DNA from: Exophiala sp. HKRS030
Lineage: Eukaryota > Ascomycota > Eurotiomycetes > Chaetothyriales > Herpotrichiellaceae
DNA length: 64,000 nucleotides
Direction: 5' to 3'
Assembly (NCBI GenBank): GCA_023897205.1
Contig: JAHWDD010000005.1
Span: forward strand, 2,914,001 to 2,978,000
Shown here one piece after another: positions 58,259-64,000 of the stretch; positions within the stretch are counted from its first letter, which is position 1; every line of letters starts with the position of its first letter. Both the position numbers and the translations under genes were made by a program. Below the pieces are notes generated by a model that saw nothing but the letters and a program-made list of their open reading frames with translations, did no database searches and was not told where the DNA came from.

Positions 58259-59244
58259 ATGGCGCAGAAACACAGCAATTTGGTCCGCCTTGCTCCTTTG
58301 CAGGTGGGAGATCTACCATCCCATGTAGATCTGCCGTTGTCGAAAAATGACAGGCCTGACCTCACAACGTTCTACACGACGTTTTTGGAACATGGCATTG
58401 AGTTTCTCTCCCCCAAGCGCTAAACAAGAACTTTACCCATCACTCGACAAAGCCTTCCCCACCATCCTCAACCAACGTCGAGGTCCTCGCGTATACTATA
58501 CCGGCCGATGAGCTAGGCCACATCGAATGGACAGATGGCAGAGCAGTGACTCGAAGCAAGCCACGAGCTTTAGGGGCTGAGCACTGGTTCGCGAGGAAGA
58601 GTATACACGCAAACATCTCCAGTAAGAGCACTGATAAGCCCGGGTCTGCCAACTGGAACGAGTTCGTATATGGGCTGCGCGATGACCACAGTGAGCACGA
58701 ATCGAAATTTGACCCCTCACTTTATGATGCCCGACCTGTTTTGGACTGGAACACCGAGTTGGCAAGACTACAGAACGAGGGAAGCCTGAAGTCCTTCACG
58801 GCGCCCACACTCGGCATATTTGAAATGCCACATTCTGTCCCAGGACCTCTATCTCCTCGATCGTTTTCAGTCCTGGTTGCGACTGCAAGTGTAGACGACA
58901 ACCTTTTCGTTGCCGTAACTGTACCCGTCAGTCTCACCACTGGAGTCGATAATGCCTTCTACAGTGTAGGTAGAAATCTCAAAGGTGGTATTACTCCTCA
59001 ACAACGGAAGGAGGTCGTCATGGGGGTGTATGCTGCGGTCGAGACCGTCCGACGAGATCCAGTAAAGAATGAAATTGAATGGATTATGGCGACGGCAAGT
59101 GATGCAAAGGGAAATCTTCCAATGTGGCTACAACGTGTGAGCTTGCCGTCTCAGTTGGTCAAAGACGTGGGTAACTTCCTCAAATGGATCAAGACTGTTG
59201 ATGATACAGAGATCACGAAACGGGGTCATGAAAGTAGGGGGTGA
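58259..59244 (+). CDS. DUF3074 (START-like) protein with one homopolymer frameshift
   Basis: The N-terminus (LVRLAPLQVGDLP, FYTTFLEHGIEFLSP) and the main part (EHWFARKSIHAN, SANWNEFVYGL, LGIFEMPHSVPGPLSPRSFSVLVATA, AVETVRRDP, WIMATASDAKGNLPMWLQR) match the fungal DUF3074 family, which has a START-like lipid-binding fold. They are in different frames, broken at the C run 58410-58414. One more C there gives a continuous 329-codon gene. I favour a sequence error. Function is unknown; lipid binding is inferred from the fold class. Confidence 0.7.
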
Positions 59245-59882
59245 TGAAGTCAGTCTCACGGATAAGTGGAGTGTGAGACGACTCCAACAGCTTAGATACT
59301 GTCATTCGCTCTGTTGTGACACCATGGAAGGGATGACAGCATTGGAAAAGTGATAGTTTTCATAATTTATATCACGGTCCCGGTGCGTGGGGAGTTGTCA
59401 CGTGGTATGGATAAATGGCGTGGAAGCCGCGGTGTCGGATCATGTCCTGAGGCATGCATATATCATTTGATCTCGAATTGGTACCAGCAAGATTGTCTGT
59501 CAACAGCTGAGAAAAGACTCTCAAGGTCGTAGAACGATAAGAGCACGACATTCTACAAATGTCATCGGGGTTGGTTCTCCAATTTTCAGCAATCGATGGT
59601 GATGTAGATGGAGAACATGTTCTACCCCAATTCTCTTGATCCCGCCATCGTTTCGAGGCGACAAGAGCAATGCCGATAGGTTCTCCAGCTGGAATACCTT
59701 CGAAGATCAATTAATCTGATGCATGCGAGAATATACTCCTGTGTCCGATCCTATCCACTCCTGATCCTCGACCCTTTTGATCTCGACACTAATTGTGCTT
59801 CGGTGGCTCTATAGGCGTTCCTTTCGTACTATCCGAATAGAACTATTTCTTCCGCTTGCGCTTTCTACTGACTACTGACGAC
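59245..59882. other. Intergenic region
   Basis: Promoter region of the dehydrogenase gene. No gene seen. Confidence 0.4.
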
Positions 59883-60932
59883 ATGGACCTGTCCGGTATA
59901 GCGGGGATTGGTTTCGTGGGTCTGGGGCAATGGGATTGCCGATGACAGGGCACCTTGCAACTAAACTACCCAAGCACATTCGTATCTATGTCTACGACCT
60001 GAACGAAGCAAGCATCGAGCAGATCTTGAAAGAGCACCCAGAACGAGTGTTCCGAGGATCCAGTGCGAAAGATGTGGCAGAGAAATCCGTACGTTACGGT
60101 CTTGACCTTGTGCTTTCGGATTGTTTGAATGACGAATTGGACAGGAAATCATTTTCACCATGTTACCCGAGGGCAAGCATGTACGGTCTGTATACATGGA
60201 AGCCGATTCCGACACGATATGCTCAACCGACATTTCTGGGAAGCTTTTGATCGACTGTTCTACGATAGACACAGCGAGCAGCTTGGCCGTCAAGGACCAC
60301 ATTAGCGACAAATTTCCAACTGCCTCGTTCTACGATGCTCCGGTCAGCGGAGGAGTGGTCGGCGCACAGAAAGGGACAATAGCATTCTTCCTGGGTGCAG
60401 ATGGCAACGATCCTAAACTCCCCCACTTGAGCGAGTTATTGGGCTTGATGGGCAAGGATGTCATCCCATGTGGTGGACCGTCACAGGGTCTAGCGGCGAA
60501 ACTGTCCAACAACTATCTATCCGGACTCATCGCCATCGCTGTGTCAGAAGCCATGGATATGGGAATGCGTTCGGGCTAGATCCACGCGTTCTAGCTAAGG
60601 TATATGCGGCCGGAACAGCACAGAACACGATCTGTGATAGATTCTGTCCCGTCCCAGGTGTCTACCCTGAAGCGCCGTCGTCCAAAGGATATACAAACGG
60701 GTTCAAGGTACAATTGATGCGGAAGGATTTCTCTCTTGCGCTAGAGATGGCCAAGAGAGTAGGTGCAAAGAACGTGCTTGGTGAGATTGGACTGCAGACT
60801 TATGACGGAGCGAGCAAAGACCCAAGATGTGTCGATCTGGACTCCAGGGTGGTCTATAGATATCTCGGAGGCAATGAGAACTGGCAGAAAGATGCTGACG
60901 AAGCGACGGCGAGTAAGTTGGCAGACAACTAG
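59883..60932 (+). CDS. 3-hydroxyisobutyrate dehydrogenase with two single-base frameshifts
   Basis: The frame starts MDLSGIAGIGFVGLG, then breaks in GGGG (59924-59927, one G missing) before MGLPMTGHLA, which together form the GFVGLGxMG NAD-binding motif. A 56-bp phase-0 intron (60089-60144) joins AEKS to EIIFTMLPEGKHV. A second break in AA (60564-60565, one A missing) lies between EAMDMG and NAFGLDP. With both bases restored the gene has 332 codons. Catalytic-region motifs are present: DCSTIDT, DAPVSGGVVGAQKGT and the lysine-containing AAKLSNNYL. The enzyme oxidises 3-hydroxyisobutyrate in valine breakdown, usually in mitochondria, though no clear presequence is visible. A housekeeping gene with two such breaks points to sequence errors. 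Confidence 0.75.
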
Positions 60933-62135
60933 ACTTGAGCAGGACTATAGCTAGATAGAGTCCTTTGAACCGTTTAATGTACAAGACTCTTGTTATTTCA
61001 GGGGTGCGAGCATATAGATTTACCACCCGTGGGGCTTCGGTCCCTACATTTTTCTACACATGAAGACACGCTGCATATCTCTGAATACTCACCCACCCAC
61101 ATCAGATTGTTTTCGTCTGCATGTCTCTGTCCCCGATCATCGGCACCCACCAAGCCATATCGGAATCACAAACCAATACTCTCTCTTCTCTAGCATGTGC
61201 CCCACCAAAGTTGGAGAACGACGAAAAGACCAAGAAGACAGTTGGAGAAGATAGTCACGACAGTTCATCCTCCAATCAACAGGCCCAATTTGCGGAGAAG
61301 CCGTGATCCGAGACACAAAGGACTGCCTGATTCGGCTGATTCCAGGCGCCGCTTTTGGCGGTCCAAGGTAGCCCCTTTTCCCATGAAAAATGTGGCCGGG
61401 ATGTGCTCCATCGGAAGTGACTAGTTATACTGTTGGTCGCGTGCTGGAGGACGTCCTCATACAGTGGCCTAGCCTCCTCCTCCTTCTTCTGTGACTGTGA
61501 CATCTCGAAGAAGCACGAAAAGATTATTCGACTCGCGCCAAGGACCCAGGGGTCGACGACTCTAAGTATCCATTTGAACTCGGGAAAGAAATTCGCATTT
61601 GAAGTCAGCAACAATCAGCGTAGACCACCAGGACAAGTAGCTGTGCTCAGCAGACGATACCTCGTCGCATGTGGAACCCCCGAAGGACACGAAAGTTTGT
61701 CGATGCTCCAGTTTAATGCCACACCCTGCGCTGCGTGCGACCTCGCGACCAAAAAAGAGGGCTAAATACTGCCTTTCCAGATGCGGCAGGCTAGTAAAGA
61801 GCGCTCATTGGTCGGTATATAGTGCGTAGGGGATTTGTATTCGCCAACACCTGGATAATAAGATGTCTTCGTCTCGACGTTCGATCCCTGAATTTCACTG
61901 CGTTGTGGATTTGGAAACAAGTATTTTTAGGCATCATCAGCCTCGTCGAATGGTTGACCCGTTAATTGCTTTCCAGATAAAGCAGGATGATAGGTCGACG
62001 CTGGGGGTCGAAATTGTCACCAAGGTCTTTATATAACGGAGGTGATAGAGTGGTGATCTGTTTGACGATGCAGAATTGAAATCCTTCAGGCTTCTTACAC
62101 CAGAATCTGCTTGACACATACTGCTACCGCACATA
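60933..62135. other. Intergenic region
   Basis: About 1.2 kb. Open frames at 60990-61306 and 61433-61765 have no recognisable content. No gene supported. Confidence 0.35.
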
Positions 62136-63647
62136 ATGGCTAAAGCAACTGGGAATAGTTTTGTCCGCGCCCTTCGAAAGATATACAATCCCATCGGCTT
62201 CCACAAGGGGTACAACTTTCCACTGTGTGAGTGCTCTATTCCTCTATGAAATATCTTTTCTCTAGTCTAACAGGTTCGCGTCTTCAGGGATCATATTTTC
62301 CGGCGCCCTGCTAGGATTCGCTCTGGCTCGATTCAACTACTTGGACATTGCAGGTGTTTTTGCGAAGAAAGCGGCTCCTGGTGAATGGTTCTGGTACAAA
62401 TCGGGGTATAGAAGAGGTATATCATTCTGAAAGACTCAAGGTGCTGCTTCGTCTCACTCCGTTCTCTGATTATTTTATAGTGGGAATCACTCTGCACCTT
62501 GCTGCTGTCATGCGTAAGTCTCCTACGGCCCAGAAACACCCAGAGTTCCATCGTTCGCTGCATTTGTCTGACTTGATCTCCTCTCGCAGCATGCTCGGTC
62601 CTAGCCGTGTTCCAATTCGTGCCCGTGATCCGCCACAAACTACTCCTACTACATCGCATCGACGGCTATATCATCATGTTCCTGGTCGGGTGTTCAAATG
62701 TCGGCGCGTTACTGATTGCTCGACGGGCGTTTGGTGGCGACATGGCGGTGCAGATCGCGGTCGGACTGCTGGCGACCGGGACGACTTTCTCAACGGCTCT
62801 GGCATATTACAATATCAAGAGACTGCAGATTGATCAGCATCGTGCTTGGATGCTTCGGACTTGGTTCTACGTGAGTTTCTTGCAAGGCCGGGAGTGGGAG
62901 TGGAGAAAAGGGTGCTGATCTCATGGGTCTTCCAGATGGGAGCGATCGTCTCCTTGCGAATCATTCAAGCTGCAGCGGTGAGGATCGTCACTAATATGGG
63001 GACATACTATTCTTTCTATACATGCGATGAGGTGGGTCTCTCTTGCTGACACTTAAGTCCACCATCTTGTGATACACACTGACATAATAATTGGCAATAG
63101 ATAACTTCGATGTACGGTTCTCCCAACATAACCATCCACTTTTATCCTCTCTGTGCGGACCCTTCTCAACTACAAGACGATGCAGTGGTCGTGCATGCGG
63201 ATATCGATAGTGGGTTACCAGAACAGATTGGCGCCGCATATCGAGCTTCATTCGGCCTCTGCGTCTGGTTGGCCTTGATTCTCCATGCCGTTGGGATAGA
63301 GCTATATGTGAGTCTTCCAATTCAAAATCGCATTTGTGACCTACATAGCCGTTTCGACCTATGCTTCATTCGATTTCCAAATCCTCACGCTCTGCGAAAA
63401 ATGCACTGACAACACTTTGCAACCACAGCTCAACCTTACACCAGCCGAATCCCATCGATTGCGGGTGGTCTCGTATGAGCGGCAAGTTGAAGCTGGATTT
63501 CGCAACGCAGGCAGCGCCGGATTGACTGTAGATCGGATCGGGGATGCTCCAAAATGGCGAGCTGCGCAGCCTCTCGACGATATATCAGCCCGTCTCTCTA
63601 TGCTCCTGTTGCGAGAAGAGATGACGACCGTGATGCAATCCTCTTAG
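62136..63647 (+). CDS. DUF2306-family multi-pass membrane protein
   Basis: Seven exons (62136-62226, 62288-62416, 62481-62513, 62590-62870, 62936-63031, 63101-63307, 63429-63647) with introns of 61, 64, 76, 65, 69 and 121 bp give 351 residues in one frame. The order of features fits the DUF2306 family of fungal membrane proteins: a start with NPIGFHKGYNFPLW, several hydrophobic helices (IIFSGALLGFALARFNYL, CSVLAVFQFVPVIRHK, MFLVGCSNVGALLIA), the conserved HRAWMLRTWFY with its histidine, and a later helix (FGLCVWLALILHAVGIELY). The histidine in the loop recalls haem- or quinone-linked membrane proteins, but no function is established. Intact. Confidence 0.85.
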
Positions 63648-64000
63648 GCGCATCAGCTCAGATTCGTTGAGAATGCAACAAGGGTAAATTGGGCATCTAT
63701 TTGCCTTGTGTGTGTTCCGGGGTTATTTCCTGCTTGCAGTTTGGTTGCGATTGCGGTCTCTGTTCCGCAATCACGATTGCAAAAAAAAGTCACCTTAGAT
63801 GCTCTGCTAGAAGATAGCCTCAAGCTCTTCGAAGAAAGGTAGATTACATTGTGCTTGGGGGAGAATTGGCTGTGAAAGTGAGGGATATACGGAGTTTTGT
63901 GAAGGGGTTCAATGATTTACGGGAGTACATTCGTTCAAGACAGTTATTTCATCAGTACAATACACGTATACTTCTTGCCTCTCATCGAGCACTGCGCTCT
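63648..64000. other. 3' flank of the DUF2306 gene, window edge
   Basis: No gene seen. A short A run at 63780-63788. Confidence 0.4.

Noticed and set aside
61433..61765. 110-codon plus-strand ORF
   Set aside because: No family signal, overlapped by an equally long minus-strand frame.

Overview
The window is nuclear DNA of a filamentous ascomycete (Pezizomycotina). The evidence is short GT..AG introns of about 45-85 bp, Zn2Cys6 regulators, HET and NACHT incompatibility-type genes, a Clr5-domain protein and a Copia element with a repeat-induced point mutation (RIP) signature. I cannot name the genus. A run of 100 N at 34741-34840 marks an assembly gap.

Layout. (1) 0.6-12.1 kb holds what looks like an aromatic-acid (hydroxybenzoate) gene cluster: an MFS transporter, a 6-methylsalicylate-decarboxylase-like amidohydrolase, a salicylate-hydroxylase-like FAD monooxygenase, a Zn2Cys6 regulator with an in-frame TGA, and a second FAD monooxygenase. 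All four promoter regions carry a CGG-N10-CCG inverted repeat (2374, 4563, 6544, 10020), most likely the operator of the cluster regulator. (2) 12-30 kb is gene-poor accessory DNA: HET genes and fragments, an ankyrin remnant, a beta-carbonic-anhydrase-like gene, an NmrA-like gene, a second Zn2Cys6 regulator, and a group of broken pieces (delta-COP first exon, deaminase-like gene, dynamin). (3) 30.5-34.7 kb, minus strand, holds a gene that appears to fuse a JmjC demethylase domain to a SET methyltransferase domain, next to a divergent histone H3 gene that lacks the K9 and K27 equivalents. (4) 34.8-38.7 kb is a Copia element whose internal part almost lacks CpA and TpG, while its 3' LTR is unaffected. 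(5) 38.7-40.7 kb is a purine-nucleoside-phosphorylase/NACHT NLR that ends at the LTR. (6) 41.7-63.7 kb is mostly housekeeping: a C2-domain protein, a MITE, Cdc6, a UBA-UAS-UBX protein, a germinal-centre kinase, a Clr5 protein, a DUF3074 protein, 3-hydroxyisobutyrate dehydrogenase and a DUF2306 membrane protein.

The most interesting signals are the JmjC-SET gene paired with a variant H3, and the shared operator in the catabolic cluster. A caution: several otherwise good genes (HET, second regulator, Clr5, DUF3074, 3-HIBADH) contain single-base frameshifts at short homopolymers. One-base corrections restore each frame and give whole-codon lengths. I read most of these as sequence errors rather than gene death.

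All exon boundaries are hand-derived from splice signals and phase. No similarity search was run, and tRNA genes were not searched systematically.
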